A DNA stretch of 64,000 nt, taken from positions 310,001 through 374,000 of the forward strand of contig JAGYVD010000003.1 in NCBI GenBank assembly GCA_021209875.1. Direction: 5' to 3'. This stretch comes from Rosellinia necatrix (lineage: Eukaryota > Ascomycota > Sordariomycetes > Xylariales > Xylariaceae). The number at the start of each line of letters is the position of its first letter. The stretch's first letter is position 1. Both the position numbers and the translations under genes were made by a program. Under the pieces are notes generated by a model. The model searched no databases. It saw only the letters and a list, made by a program, of their open reading frames with translations, and was not told the DNA's origin. Shown one piece after another: positions 23,495 to 34,977 of the stretch.

Positions 23495-24499
23495 ACACGC
23501 CGACACTATTACGTCGGAATGAATACTTTACATTCGCTGTTCTGTTGCGGTTAAAACACGAAACTAACTTCCCATTTCGTTGAGTTTTCAGACCGAGGCC
23601 CTAATGTCATAGCGCTGGTCAATGTGTTCACGAACCGCATGCGACGCGATGCTCTGTATGTTTCGTGTAGAGCTCATGGGGTCGCATATCATACGCGGAA
23701 ATATGTTAGTAACTTGGAGTTAGGCGGCGTTGCCGGGACCCGAACCAGTTGCCTTGACGGCTTGGCATCGAAGTGTCATACATGTGTAGGTTTGTACTGT
23801 ATGCACAATTCTGGTGGTAGTAGCCTAACTCATATTCTACCCTTTTTAAAACGGTTTCCCCAGTCCGCATACGACACTAGGTACCCGAGGGCTAACCTCG
23901 CTTTGAGAGAAACGTGGTTATTCCTATATCGCGATGTATCTCGACTCATTAGTCTCTGACCGTTGCTCCAAGGAGGCTGGAAAGGGGGCAAAACTTCGCC
24001 CCGGTGCTGAGCTAGCTTATGTATCGGAGAATTAACACCAATAGGATCACATCTCTATAGTCTTGGCGTCTGGGACTTACACCGGGCCAAGCCGCCAACT
24101 AACCCGGAGCTAACCATTCTCACAATAATTCCTAATTTTCCTGCCTTTGAGACCTACCTATTCAGGGAGGAGGCGGCTTTGTACTGTATAAGCTTTCAGT
24201 CCCGCAAAACCATGTCTTGGAATTTCCTTAGCTAGCTTGTGGGGAATGGCTGTTCCTGACGAGATCTGCGCGATCGCACGGAGGCTGTAGACCTCCGTAT
24301 GCCCGCTTAGTCATCCAGCTCTCGGTGATATGACCTCGCACGTTCTCATCAGGCTCAGCTCACCTCCACTATCTACACCATGGTTAAGTCTGTGGTGCCA
24401 TACGACACATTTGGAAGGGGCCCCAAATAAGTCATTTCCAGCCACGCGGAGCCTTTCGGGTTCTGATACCATTAGCTCCCAGTTTAACCTTGTCGCATC
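23495..24499. other. Intergenic
   Basis: About 1 kb without a supportable gene. It separates the kinase-like gene from the Zn2Cys6 regulator and should contain the regulator's promoter. Confidence 0.5.
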
Positions 24500-26822
24500 A
24501 TGGTAGGAGGCCGACGAGATTCAACGGCGAGACCGGACAAGGCCATAATTCGGAAACGTGCATGTGACATATGCTACAGAAGAAAAGTGCGGCTGGTTAT
24601 CGAACACCGCTTCATTCGGGGGCATCTGCTAATATTGCTCAATATTCAAGATCCAATGCTCCATCCCAAGTCCGGACTCCCCATGCGAATGGTGCAACGA
24701 CCATTCCCTCTCTTGTACGTTTAACAGAGAAGCACAGAAGAGAAATAGGAAAAGGTAAGTTCCTCTTTACGCCGAGCCCAATTTTGGTACTATTCCACAA
24801 TGTGTCATTCACTCTCTGATGCGAGATTGTCTAATTGATTTTGGTAGGCTAAGATTGAGCGACTTAGAAGGTTTATTCAGTCGGGTTGAAAAACTAGAAA
24901 ATACTCTTGCTAAAAGTCGTACCAATCGTCTATCGATCCGCCCAGTCCTTCTTGAGGTCGAAAGTCTGGTATCTCCTTCGCTCGATAATGGAGATGACGA
25001 TATCCTTGAATCCGAACCCTCGGCCAGTCCCTGTATCACGCCCAGCGCGACGGAATCAATCGCGTCTCCCCTTACCTCCGTACCCATTGATGCTCAACCT
25101 ACCTACCTCTCTCTCGGGCAAAATGCCGCTGCCGGCATGCCCCTCGCACACTACTGGTACTCAAGAGGAATCCCCCTTCTGTCCGACCGAGGTCACCGAT
25201 ATATCTATGCGAAGACAAGTCAAGATGTTGCCATCGAGAAGCTCCGAGTCGCTAGTTTCCGGTTTACCATACAGCGTCTAGCTCTACCAGAATTTCGTCT
25301 CAATCGAGAGTTGTGGGAGCTGCCTCCGAAAGAGACTGTTCAGGAAATAGCTTCAATATTTATTGGATCGCCCTTACAGAGAATATTTCCTGTCCTGGAC
25401 GATTCGCTATTCAAGGAGACAATTGAGGAGGCATACGGTTTAGCTGATGAGACACCTTCACCATTCCAAGCACAATCAATCGCCTGCGTCTTTGCCGTGC
25501 TTTCGATCTTCGATTGTCTAAGGTCATCAAAATCTCTGACTATTCAAGACAAAGACACATACGCTATCAAGGCGCAGTGCATTCTTGGATACACAATGAC
25601 TGCTGAAGCTAGTGTAGCCGGCCTTCAAGCAGCTCTTGCGCTTGTAGGCCTGGCTATGTTTTACTGCATGTTTTTGGTCTGGATTATCACTAACTAGATA
25701 TTAGGAACGATACTATACACTGAATTCTCAGACACAAAGTGCTACCGTATTACACGCTATCGCGTGTCGTATGGTTTGCGCGCTGGGTGGACATACCTAT
25801 AAACCAGCAAGGCGTGCCAGTTCTGAACTCACTTGGGCGGAACATCAAGGGCATCATTTGCGGACGCTGTTCTGGTTATGCTATACCTCCGACAAAGACA
25901 TCACCCTCCGTTCGGGGCAGCCTCCTCTACTCATCGAAGAGTATTGTGATTTGGCGATCCCCAAAAATTTTACCGACTACTATACTCAACTCCAGGGATC
26001 CGGTGGGGTGGTAACTGGCGACGAGTACTATCTCTACCTTCGGGGAAACTCAGATCTCTATCTCCTCAAAGAAAAGATTCACCGCCTCTTATTCTCCGCT
26101 CGTGCATTTAAGCTTAGCGATGGGGAACTCGTCCTGCGCATTCGCCAATTGGACGACGACCTCGAAAGCTGGCGGCTATCTATACCGCCGGAAATCCGGC
26201 CCAAACTCTCTATCCCCCCATCTCAGATAGCACCAGTTCAAGATCCATCCATGATACCGGACATTAGGTCTTCCCACATTCAACTAGAGTATCACCACCT
26301 AGTTATCGCTATACATACAACTGTTAGAAGATGTGGCTCCGATAACCCAGACCATAAGGATTTGCCGGAGGATCTCCACAGCGTTATTCACTCCAGCTGC
26401 GATCTTTCTTTGGAGGCTAGCCGTTCAACAATCACATTTTTAAAGAGCTCTGCAACTAGGTTAGCGGAACAAGAATTCAGGTAAGGCAATGACCTCATTC
26501 CCCCTCCCCCCCCCAAAAAAGGGGGGCTTCTTGACTAAGTTGAACCTGTAGTGACATCATCTTCTATGCCACCCTTGCAGTGGTTTCGCTATTTATCGAT
26601 ATTCTTGCGCATCCTCAAAATCCACAATCTCACACCGCACTTGAATACCTTTCATATGCAGTAAGTATCATTCAGAGTTTATCTACGCCCACATCTGCAC
26701 CAGGTCGGCTCAAGTGCATACAAGAGACAAATCGCTTTATAACGGAGCTTATACGCCTGGGTAGCTGTGCCATCGCGAAGGCGGAAAGAGACACTACGAA
26801 GACAGATGTCGTACCATCTTAA
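24500..26822 (+). CDS. Zn2Cys6 fungal-specific transcription factor
   Basis: Five exons: 24500-24586, 24651-24754, 24848-25643, 25705-26480 and 26552-26822, giving 677 residues. Splicing intron 1 (GTGCGG donor, TTCAAG acceptor) joins ACDICYRRK to IQCSIPSPDSPCEWCNDH, producing the full zinc cluster C-x2-C-x6-C-x8-C-x2-C-x6-C at about residues 22-50. A basic linker (REAQKRNRKR) and a short coiled coil (LEGLFSRVEKLENTL) follow, as in homodimeric Gal4-type factors. The middle homology region (about 180-600) is the fungal-specific transcription factor domain, with HAIACRMVCALGGHTY and LRTLFWLCYTSDKD. Intron 3 (25644-25704) was preferred because it has an ACTAAC branch site and restores frame. It probably regulates the adjacent MFS and synthase-rhodanese genes. 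That is inferred from position only. Confidence 0.92.
26502..26526. repeat. Homopolymer C-A-G inverted repeat inside an intron
   Basis: A run of C is followed by six A and then six G within intron 4 of the Zn2Cys6 gene. C-run and G-run can pair into a hairpin with an A loop. It lies between donor and acceptor and does not interrupt coding sequence. Confidence 0.8.
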
Positions 26823-27533
26823 TTTCTATTATATTCTTCAATAGATAGACGTGGTGTAAATGGATGTTAAAGCCTGGTGATGTAGCTGAGACGTGTAGAG
26901 TGGTCCATGTGTTACTCACTTATAGGGGGAAGGGCCTTATCCACGGCTCTCACTTTCTCCTGAATACAATAATTCCTTCCTAGAAACAATATTTCGTACT
27001 CGCAACTAAAATATACAGCTCGCTATTCTTCATACCTCTGGTCATGGAAATAATACACAACGGAGCCATATTGGGATTCACTTTAATGGTTAATATGGGT
27101 AATTTGTGAGCAAACCAAGCCGAACCGTAGAAGTCGGTTTTGGGGCTTCTATCACAGGTGTAAGTACCATAACATAACATTTCTTGGATTGAAAGGGAAT
27201 TAAGTAACAGAGTTCAGAGGTAGTAAGGGTGAATCTGGTTGAATCGATTGTTCTTGGCGGTCGATTGTTAAAGCTTTATGCTTATATATTTTGTGTTCAT
27301 ACATCCAACGCCATATGTCTACCGTGTTTATTGTGGCTACTTTGTTAAATTAATAATTCGCTAGCTATATAGCCCGTGAGAAGAATCGGGCAAAGATTCA
27401 TTGGCCTGGCTGCTAAACTAAGGTCCAAATCTTAACCTACCAGTTTAGTCCCAACCTGCCATATCAGTTCCAACCTATCAATTCAATTCCAACCTGCCGG
27501 TTCCAATTCCAATTTAGGCCCCTTCTAAACATG
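26823..27533. other. Tail-to-tail intergenic region with short pyrimidine-rich repeats
   Basis: Between two converging genes. At 27432-27502, three or four imperfect copies of a roughly 22-base motif containing CCAACCTGCC or CCAACCTATC lie just downstream of the C2H2 gene's stop codon, in its likely 3' UTR. No gene seen. Confidence 0.55.
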
Positions 27534-28259
27534 TCATACGTGTCCATACCGGTTATGGCGCTTGATGCAACGCTGAGCTTCTTCCTTACGGTTGAATCTC
27601 TTGATACAGCCAGGCCACGGGCAGGTTGTAGGATTGCTACCAGCCCTAATGCATTCTTCATGGTGTGCCACAAAGTGTCGCAGCAACTCAGCTTCGGTGA
27701 TAGTGGTGAGTTCACATCCGGGCCAGCCACACACCACGCCGGGGTGTTTGTCGAGGATATGTCGGTTGATGTATCTTACGTGCGACATAATCTTGCCACA
27801 GTGTGGGCAGGAAGGACGAACAGGATGATTGGCGTTGTCGTTATTGCCTCGTCTAGGTCGCCGTTCGTTGTTCTGCGGCATGTCGACAGCTTCAGCAGGT
27901 TCTTCGTACTTCCCCCCGCCTTCGTAGTCGATAAATTCGTCGAAGTTGACATTGTCTTCGTAGTTGGTACTGTTTTCGTAGTTGATACCTCCTTCGTAGT
28001 TGATACCGCCTGCGTAGTTGATACCGCCATCGTAGTTGATACCTCCTTCGTAGCTGATACCGCCTGCGTAGTTGATACCGCCTTCGTAGCTGATACCGCC
28101 TGCATAATTGATGCCGTCGTAGTAGTTGTTGTTGTTATTGTTCTCGTTCTCCATCCTGAAATACGGCTCCATTATTCTAATACCATTCGACGAATAGGCC
28201 TCGTGTTCTTCCTCAGCTCGGAGTTGGGCCATGGTGGTCTCCTCTTCGTTATACGCCAT
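27534..28259 (-). CDS. C2H2 zinc-finger protein with GGINY repeats
   Basis: A single-exon minus-strand gene of 241 residues with ATG at 28259. The N-terminus is acidic, followed by a poly-Asn patch (about residues 40-46), then nine tandem six-residue units of the GGI(N/S)Y(A/E/D) type (about 47-100). A basic linker (RRPRRGNND) precedes three zinc-finger-like elements: CPHCGKIMSH...HILDKH, CGWPGCELTT...HFVAHH, and CPWPGCIKRF...HNRYGH. The fingers are of the kind seen in uncharacterised filamentous-fungal C2H2 proteins and are probably DNA-binding and nuclear (inference). The long antisense frame across the repeats is a shadow. I do not recognise an ortholog name. Confidence 0.85.
   Translation of the reverse strand: MAYNEEETTMAQLRAEEEHEAYSSNGIRIMEPYFRMENENNNNNNYYDGINYAGGISYEGGINYAGGISYEGGINYDGGINYAGGINYEGGINYENSTNYEDNVNFDEFIDYEGGGKYEEPAEAVDMPQNNERRPRRGNNDNANHPVRPSCPHCGKIMSHVRYINRHILDKHPGVVCGWPGCELTTITEAELLRHFVAHHEECIRAGSNPTTCPWPGCIKRFNRKEEAQRCIKRHNRYGHV
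27959..28120 (-). repeat. 18-bp coding minisatellite, nine units
   Basis: Nine head-to-tail units exactly 18 bases apart, starting at 27959, 27977, 27995, 28013, 28031, 28049, 28067, 28085 and 28103. Each encodes one GGINYx hexapeptide of the C2H2 protein. Units alternate between Asn/Ser and Ala/Glu/Asp variants in a higher-order pattern. Confidence 0.95.
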
Positions 28260-30135
28260 TGAGAAGCAGTTGTTGACTTGAGCTTACAACAATGTTAGCA
28301 ACGGTGATGAAATACATCTTTTGAATACTTACACGAGCGTGTGAGAGTTCTTTATAGTGAACGAGTTACAATTTGTTCAGTAAAGGGATGGATTTGGACG
28401 ACTGTGTAGAGCAGCGTGTATGACGGCAAAAGAACGGTGGATGAGAAAGAACAGAAAGTGAACAATACAACTGAAGAGGTGCCGATATTTGTATGAACAT
28501 ATTTGGGAAAACCTCTTTGGGACAGAAACTTCGCTTGAACTGTGATTTCAGCATGTTTCGGGAAGGACTGGAGTGAATATGTATCTGCACGAAATATCTA
28601 TGTTGTCTACCCAATAGAGACCTTCAAAATCGACGAGGGGCAAAGTAAATACTCAAGGCACTCAAGGTACTGAAACTATCGAGCCTACTCGAGTTACTCA
28701 AGTCACTCAAGTAAAGTACTGAAGGTGCTCAATCAAGGTATGATGATTTATTCCCTTGCTACTAGAAGTTTGCATCTTCTATGTAGTGATCTGTTGTGGG
28801 ACAATGCATCGAGGTAATATGTTGAGTGCCACAAAGGTGTCTCATCTACCGAACTTCGGCTATGAAGTTAGAAAATGTTGTTAAACAACTCGCACAAGTA
28901 TAGTAACTACTCGGTATGAAACGATTGCTAGTGTTATGACCAAATATACCTTGAATCAGAAACTAAGGAACTATTGTTTGGTGGCGTTGAATTTGTTGCC
29001 TAAGCTTTTCGAACAACCGAATTGCCTTAATTCAGAGTTAAGTGCATAGAGAAAATCGAGTGGAAATATTCATTTTCAAAGTGACAGGTTATTATATGCA
29101 AGAATGGGAGGGAATCAAACTTCCTAGTAGCAGCCCTTCATCTAACATAAGAGATAGTGGCAGAGAGTGAAGTGAGCCGCCTTTTAGTGTAGGTAACAAT
29201 TGCGGTTCAGTCATCCTTACGCTTTCAACTGTTTAAATTTTCGTTTACAAAGGGAACTAGATGATCAGAGGCAAAAGTAATTGAATAGTTCAAAATAACA
29301 ACAAATGCCGAAATTCTGATGTTGTAAAATCACACGAGTGGCGAAGGAACCCTTATTACCAACCTAATCGATTCAGTCCTGTATACCTAGTTTCCTATCT
29401 AGTTACCCATGTTGCTGTCTCCGCCTTAATAGAGGTAATGGTAATGTTGATATGATTGCAAAAAGGCCGTCACTATAAGGCATATACAACGAAACGGTTC
29501 TCTACGTAGGGATTTTTGCCCCGGTCACGAGACACAACGAAGAAGACAAACGGGAGGTTCTCGAACCCATCCCCTGTACGCGAAATGTGCATAGCATCGA
29601 TGATATTTTCCTTGGTTCATCATCTACCCGATCCAGCCGTATCCGACCACCTGCAACGCCACAGTATGAAAGACGCCAAACGTCCAGAAACAAGATGGGG
29701 GGAAGAGAAAAAAAAAATTCTGACACACACATACACGAAGAACACACCACAAGGCCCCTCCTCGACCGAAACCTATCGCAATGGGCGATAGGGGCGGATC
29801 GCAGTCGGGGGCAGTGCTTTCAAGGATTGGTATAATAATCGAGGAAGCTTGACGCCGGGGAATGATGGCGATTCGTAGTCGGTCGCCAGATAAAGAAGGG
29901 GAAGTTGAAAAAAAGGGAAGCAATGGCTAGAGTACATGGGAGAGGTCGTGCTGCGCAAGATAGTATCATTGGTCCTGCTCAATATCTCCTTATCTGCATA
30001 TCGACGGGTTTGTGTGCATATGGTGTATGCCACAGTAGCCATTATGGCGTCCGTCTCTCCGTTACCAGACATCAGCGCGACGATAGAATGCGTGGCGATA
30101 AGTGCTACCCGCAACAGCGCCGAGAACATTCCATC
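28260..30135. other. Intergenic
   Basis: No gene supported. At 28643-28740, ACTCAAGG-like octamers recur about ten times with small changes (simple tandem sequence). The rest is AT-rich until 29500 and then purine-rich. A frame at 30129-29773 begins with ATG but reads like untranslated 3' sequence of the next gene. Confidence 0.45.
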
Positions 30136-31375
30136 TTATAGCAAGAGCCACCCTGACGCGAGTCTAGATGACGTTGCTGCTGGGCGGCAGGGGTGTGCCG
30201 GGTGTAACCTGTACGAGTCGGGGGTATTAGGGCCTGGACGGCAATCTTCGAGCAATAGATCAGAGGGCTATTTGAAACGGGGAATCGATATCGCGACTTG
30301 GGGGCCAGGAGGAGAGGGGATGATGAAATTAAACGGTGGGGGGAAGGAAAAAAAAAAAAGGAAATCTCAATGTAACGAAATAATGAACCCCTGCCTTGTA
30401 AAGGTTGGGATTTGGGGGAACGTACCGTGACGACGGGAGACATGTTTCGGACGGGCGAATGTGGGGCCCGGGGGGCCTTGCGGGGGCTGGAGAAGGCGGA
30501 CGGGGCGTCGTTGTCGTTGGCGCTGGCGATGCTGCCGAGACGGGAAGCGGCAGCCTTCTCCTTCAGGTGGGCGATGCTACAACGACGAAAGGTCGAAACG
30601 TTAGTCGCGGCGAGAAAAAAAAAAAAAAACATTTGATATTAATTTCTCATGCTGGCGGGGGAGGAAATGGGAGGGGGCGGAAAGAGGATTCAAACAATAA
30701 ATAAATCGACGTATAGGGGATTGCTTTGGGCTGAAACGTGACAAATGACAAATCCGCGGAGCGAAACAGCCTGGGGCCAGGCGGCGTCGAGATGGCGCCG
30801 TTCAGGATCGGAGAGGAGAGGGGGAGGCGCACGGCATATAGATAGATTTGTGTGTGTGTGTGTGTATGTGTGTGTACATGAACATGTGTGTACATGTATG
30901 TATATGTGTATGTGTATGTATGCGTGTAGATGGGTAGAGTAGGATATACGTCGGAGAATTGCTGATCGTGATGACGATGGTGATGCTGATGAGAGATGAA
31001 GGACTTACTCGTCTTCGGACAGGCCGGGCAGACTGATGCTCTCGTGCTTGAAGTTGAACGGCGCAGACTGTAAGAGGAAGATGCTGTCAGCGTAAAGTAC
31101 TCTAAAAGTCCCCTACTGCAAGGCCCGGTCTTGGCGAATTCGAGGTCGGGGTAAGCAGCCATAGCAGAGCCCAGGACAAGATGGCAGCGCGATGGCGCGC
31201 GCGAAAAAAAGGGGAGACAAGATAAAAAAAAAAAAAAAAAAAACAGAGAGAAACGTACGATTTGGATGACATGTGAATTGCGCTTCTCGTTCGCCGCGGC
31301 GGCAGCGGCTTTCGACTTCAGGCCAATGAGACGCTGTAGTCTCGCGGTGACGGCGTTGAACGATATGCAGGCCAT
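30136..31375 (-). CDS. Small spliced protein of unknown function
   Basis: Modelled exons on the minus strand: 31375-31259, 31067-31009, 30576-30426 and a less certain last exon 30267-30136, about 152 residues. Exon 1 gives MACISFNAVTARLQRLIGLK, a short basic amphipathic start, then an Ala run. Splicing joins HVIQI to SAPFNFKHESISLPGLSEDD and then IAHLKEKAAASRLGSIAS. The first three junctions keep frame with good GTACGT/GTAAGT donors and CAG/TAG acceptors. This layout resembles short conserved fungal proteins of unknown function, but I cannot name the family. The remainder is Ser/Pro/Arg-rich and probably disordered. The C-terminal exon is a guess, since an alternative frame would end about 30 bases further downstream. 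Confidence 0.58.
30849..30927 (+). repeat. TG-rich microsatellite in an intron
   Basis: TG/TATG alternating repeats of about 80 bases lie within the second intron of the small unidentified minus-strand gene. Confidence 0.85.
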
Positions 31376-33038
31376 GGTTGTTATGGTGTGGGAGGGAGGT
31401 GGCTAGCCGAGGGCCGGGGCGTGGAAGTGGTGGGATGCACCGAGTACAAAAGCTGGGCAGTGAAAGACAAGTCGGCAAAACGGAGGGGCAGCCTCAGGCT
31501 GCGGGCCGGGATGCGAAGGTAATTGGCGAGTGCCGAGGTGAAAGAGGGCGACCGGTCCAACAGCGCTGTCGGGTCGGGAGGTCCGTGAACAAAGGTGCTT
31601 GTTGGGAGAGGTAGGGAATGGAATGGGGCGGGTTGGTGGACTGGGGCAGTCAAGGGGATGAGTTAGCACAGGTAGGTTAGGTGGGAAAGCTAGTTAACGA
31701 CTCGGACCAAATGGCAGGAATCATTAGCTTGATAAGTACCTCTTATATAGTGAATGTTTCAAGCCGCTGTAGATACCACGCTCTGTTTGCTGCAATTCGG
31801 GGGCGCGAGTCCATACACAACTCGGCGCACGCAATAAATAGTTGGGGTCGAAAATCGTGGTGACCAGTTCGGGCAACCAGCTGAACCAGATATTAGAGAG
31901 TGCAGAGTGCGTGTCGGCTTGTGTTAGGCCTGGGTAAGCACCTGAGCAGGATTGATTGTCAAACCACAGGCGTTCAGTGGTTGTGGTTGGTGCGCCTCGA
32001 TGGAATGACCGCGACCACAGTGGTAAGTGCAAGTTTCAAGGCGTTGTCGATTGCCTTGGGGGTGCGCACCTGGCGTTGCTATTTAAACAGGATAGCCAGA
32101 TGTGGAGCGAGAGTTGGTGGTTGGAAGCGGAATAGGTACCAGATTCAATCAACAGATTGAATCAACTACAAGGTCGCCTGGAGGTGAAAGGAGCGGGTCT
32201 CTTCTTAGAAGATCGGGCTGAGCGAGCTCGTCAGCGGGAATATGTAGCTGGCTTATAAGGGTATATATCCCGCCAAGACCATGCGGCGAGATGGCGAACG
32301 AATAATCTTTACGATGTGAACCCGGCTTCCAAAAGAGTGCTTACGTCCGTTGGTTGGTATCTCACCCAAAGAATCGGTTTCGGCCAAAGTTAAGGGTTAA
32401 GGGTGCTCGTCGGACTCGGGGGGCACTTGGCTTGCACTGAAGGGCAACCAACAAAAGCGAAGCAACACAAAGGAGTGGCGATCGACGCGGAGAGGGGGGA
32501 AAGGGATAAATAACAGCGTAGAGCTAGAGCTTAAGCGATTTAGGGACAGCCCGGACTGCCGGGGTAAATGCGTCTCACAAAGGGCCAAAGATCTTCTGCG
32601 CATCGCCCTAGCGAGGCTTGAAAGAAGCTCTGGAGCTAAAAACCGGCGGCACGGAAAGCGAGGCTATGCATGACGGCGCGTACTACGGAATGTAACCGAC
32701 CCCAAAGAAACAATAATACATTGATGGCCTGCCTAGGCAAAATTACCAAGATAGGAAATAGCATCAATCCCACCCAAAGGAAACGGAATGGTGGCAGCCT
32801 GTCAAGGTATGAGCTGTTTTCCATCATGTCAAAGATACCCCGCTAAACTCGGTATGCCAGGGGCCAGTGAGACACTGCTCTCTTGTAAGGCTAAATTTAC
32901 CGAATCACGTCACTTTTTTCCTTGGGTGTTCCATTCCCTCGGGACGCCCTCACGACAAAGAAGTGTAATCCACATTCCACATTCCACATTCGTCCCTATA
33001 CCCCTGTCTCGACCTGGAAATATCCCCGCGCCTCCATG
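31376..33038. other. Intergenic
   Basis: No gene supported. The first part should contain the promoter of the small spliced gene, and the far end the 3' region of the aldehyde dehydrogenase gene. Open frames are short and lack motifs. Confidence 0.5.
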
Positions 33039-34558
33039 CTATTTGGGGTAGTCCTTCAAATGGAAGCTCTTCAGCTTGACGAACTGATCAAACCCATATC
33101 TGCTTAGCGTAACACCCTTTCCTGAGTTCTTCCAGCCGGTCCAGGCAAGATCTGGGCTTGGGAAATCGGCGCGGTTAACAAAGACGGTACCCGCCTCGAC
33201 TCGTTGCGCAAGCTCATACCCTTCCCCCGTGTCTTTCGTCCAGATACTAGCCGTCAACCCGAACTCGCTATCATTCATCAATCGGATCGCCTCATCGTCG
33301 TCTTTGACCTTCATAACAGAGATGACCGGCCCGAATGTTTCCTCCGTCATGACCGTCATGCTGTGATTTACATCAATCAGAAGCGTAGGCTTGACAAAAT
33401 TGCCTCGGGAAGGGAGGTTGCTGAATGTCGCATTCTCGGGTGTCGCATCTTTAGCGCCTTTATCCAAGGCGTCCTTGATATGGGCCTCGATGGTCTCTTT
33501 AGATCGCTTCGAAATGACCGGCCCGATATGAGTTTCCTTGTCGAAGGGATCGCCGACCTTGTAGCCCCTCAAGACCTTTTGCGCAGCTTCGATAAAGCCG
33601 TCATAGATCTTCTCGTCAACATATACTCTCTCAATGGCGCAGCAACTTTGGCCGGAATTGAAAACAGAACCGTCAACAATTTCGGCTGCCGCCCAATCCA
33701 GGTCCACATCACCCCTGACATACGCAGGGTCCTTACCGCCAAGCTCCAACCCGACATTGACAATCCTATCAGATGCGGCCTTCTGCACCGCGAGGCCGCC
33801 AGCGACGGAGCCGGTGAAGCATATCAGTGAGATACTGGCATCCCGTACTACGGATTCCATAATAAGCGGGGAGCCACAGTGAAAGTATTGCAGAACACCA
33901 GCGGGCAGGCCAGCTTCGGCAAACATCTTGGTAACGTGCTCGGCAATAGTAGGCGTCTGGGGTGATGGCTTCAAGATGACGGTGTTGCCAGCAAGAAGAG
34001 CCGGGATAAGAGAGTTGACTAAGATCAAATACGGATACTAAGAGCGTCAGTTTCCAACAGCCACACCCCGGTTCTACAACAGGAGCCTCTTACGTTCCAT
34101 GCGAAGATGACCAAGACTGGGCCTACTGGAACCTTGCGGATGAAGCGCTTGAACCCTTTCTCAGCTTCACCGTCGGTATCTTTCAACGTCTCTTCACTGA
34201 TCTTCAGCAAGTAGTTGGCACGCTTGATAGCGGTGCTGACTGGTCACCCGTTAACCAAAAGATCAACACAATGAGTGGGTGGCAGGCAGACAATCATACT
34301 TTCGCCCCCGGTATAAGCGATAGGACGTCCCATCTGCACTGTAAGTTCCTCGGCGAGCTGGTCCTTCTGCTTCTCCAAAAGCCCCAGGGCCTTCTTGACG
34401 ATGATTGTGCGGTCGGTCAGGGAAGTCTCCCTCCACGTCTTGAAGGCCTCTGCGGAAACCCTAGGGATCTCCTGTAGCTCCAGTGTGCTGACCCCATGGC
34501 GCGTCAGGATCGGCTCGTTGGTTGTAGGCGAGATGGTCGTGATGGTTTCAACAGACAT
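33039..34558 (-). CDS. Aldehyde dehydrogenase (NAD(P)-dependent)
   Basis: Three exons on the minus strand: 34558-34300, 34239-34094 and 34037-33039, giving 467 residues. Splicing restores AYTGGEISTAIKRANYLL and VLVIFAWNYPYLILVNSLIP. Cofactor and active-site motifs are present: LLAGNTVILKPSPQTP, CFTGSVAGG, the catalytic Glu in VGLELGGKDPAYV, the nucleophile Cys267 in NSGQSCC, and TEETFGPV near the C-terminus. It oxidises an aldehyde to the acid. The sequence style is closest to fungal succinate-semialdehyde or aliphatic aldehyde dehydrogenases, but the substrate cannot be set from sequence. No mitochondrial presequence is evident, so it is probably cytosolic. It is transcribed divergently from ESF2 and no defect was seen. 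Confidence 0.94.
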
Positions 34559-34977
34559 TTTGGCTTTGAGGAAAGGGAAAGAGAAGGAAATATCTACGTA
34601 GTTGGGCACACCAGGAGGGAGGGGAGGTTTTCGGTTCTCAGTTCGAGGAATGCTATTAATAATGTTGAGCCGAGTTCTTTGCGCTAACGTCACCGATCAA
34701 TATTCAGGTCGCGCATGGAGGGGCAATAACTACCTAATCCTCTATGCCCATTACGACCCCACTATTCCGTCTTCTTGCTGGACCCCGCCAAATACCCTTA
34801 TAAATGAATAAACCCCGCAATATCCCTATCACTTCCTATCCAAGTTTCCAAAGGGTCTTGGAAACTTTAATCCTCGTCATTTCCGGCCATTTGCTGGTAG
34901 CCCGATTTATACTTGTTAACACAACGTCGGCCTCAAGTTTGCTGCAGGTCTACTCTGGCCCGCCCGTGAAATTCGCC
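34559..34977. promoter_or_regulatory. Divergent promoter between ALDH and ESF2
   Basis: Only 419 bases separate the two start codons, so both promoters share this interval. An in-frame ATG at 34804 would extend ESF2 by 58 hydrophobic residues and was rejected as a start because the extension does not fit the family. Confidence 0.65.

Noticed and set aside
25662..25704. Very short (28-nt) intron with donor at GTCTGG in the Zn2Cys6 gene
   Set aside because: Too short for a fungal spliceosomal intron; the 61-nt option 25644-25704 with an ACTAAC branch site also restores frame.
27531..28262. Plus-strand frame of 243 codons rich in VVDT repeats
   Set aside because: It is the antisense of the C2H2 gene's 18-bp repeats; the minus strand has real zinc-finger motifs.
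28643..28740. Regularly repeated ACTCAAGG octamers considered as a CRISPR-like array
   Set aside because: Repeats are too short and imperfect, there are no uniform spacers, and this is eukaryotic DNA; it is simple tandem sequence.
29773..30129. Minus ATG frame of 118 codons after the small spliced gene
   Set aside because: No family motif; position and composition fit 3' untranslated sequence.
34804..34977. Upstream in-frame ATG for ESF2
   Set aside because: The 58-residue hydrophobic extension does not fit a nucleolar RNA-binding protein, and the next ATG starts the acidic family N-terminus.
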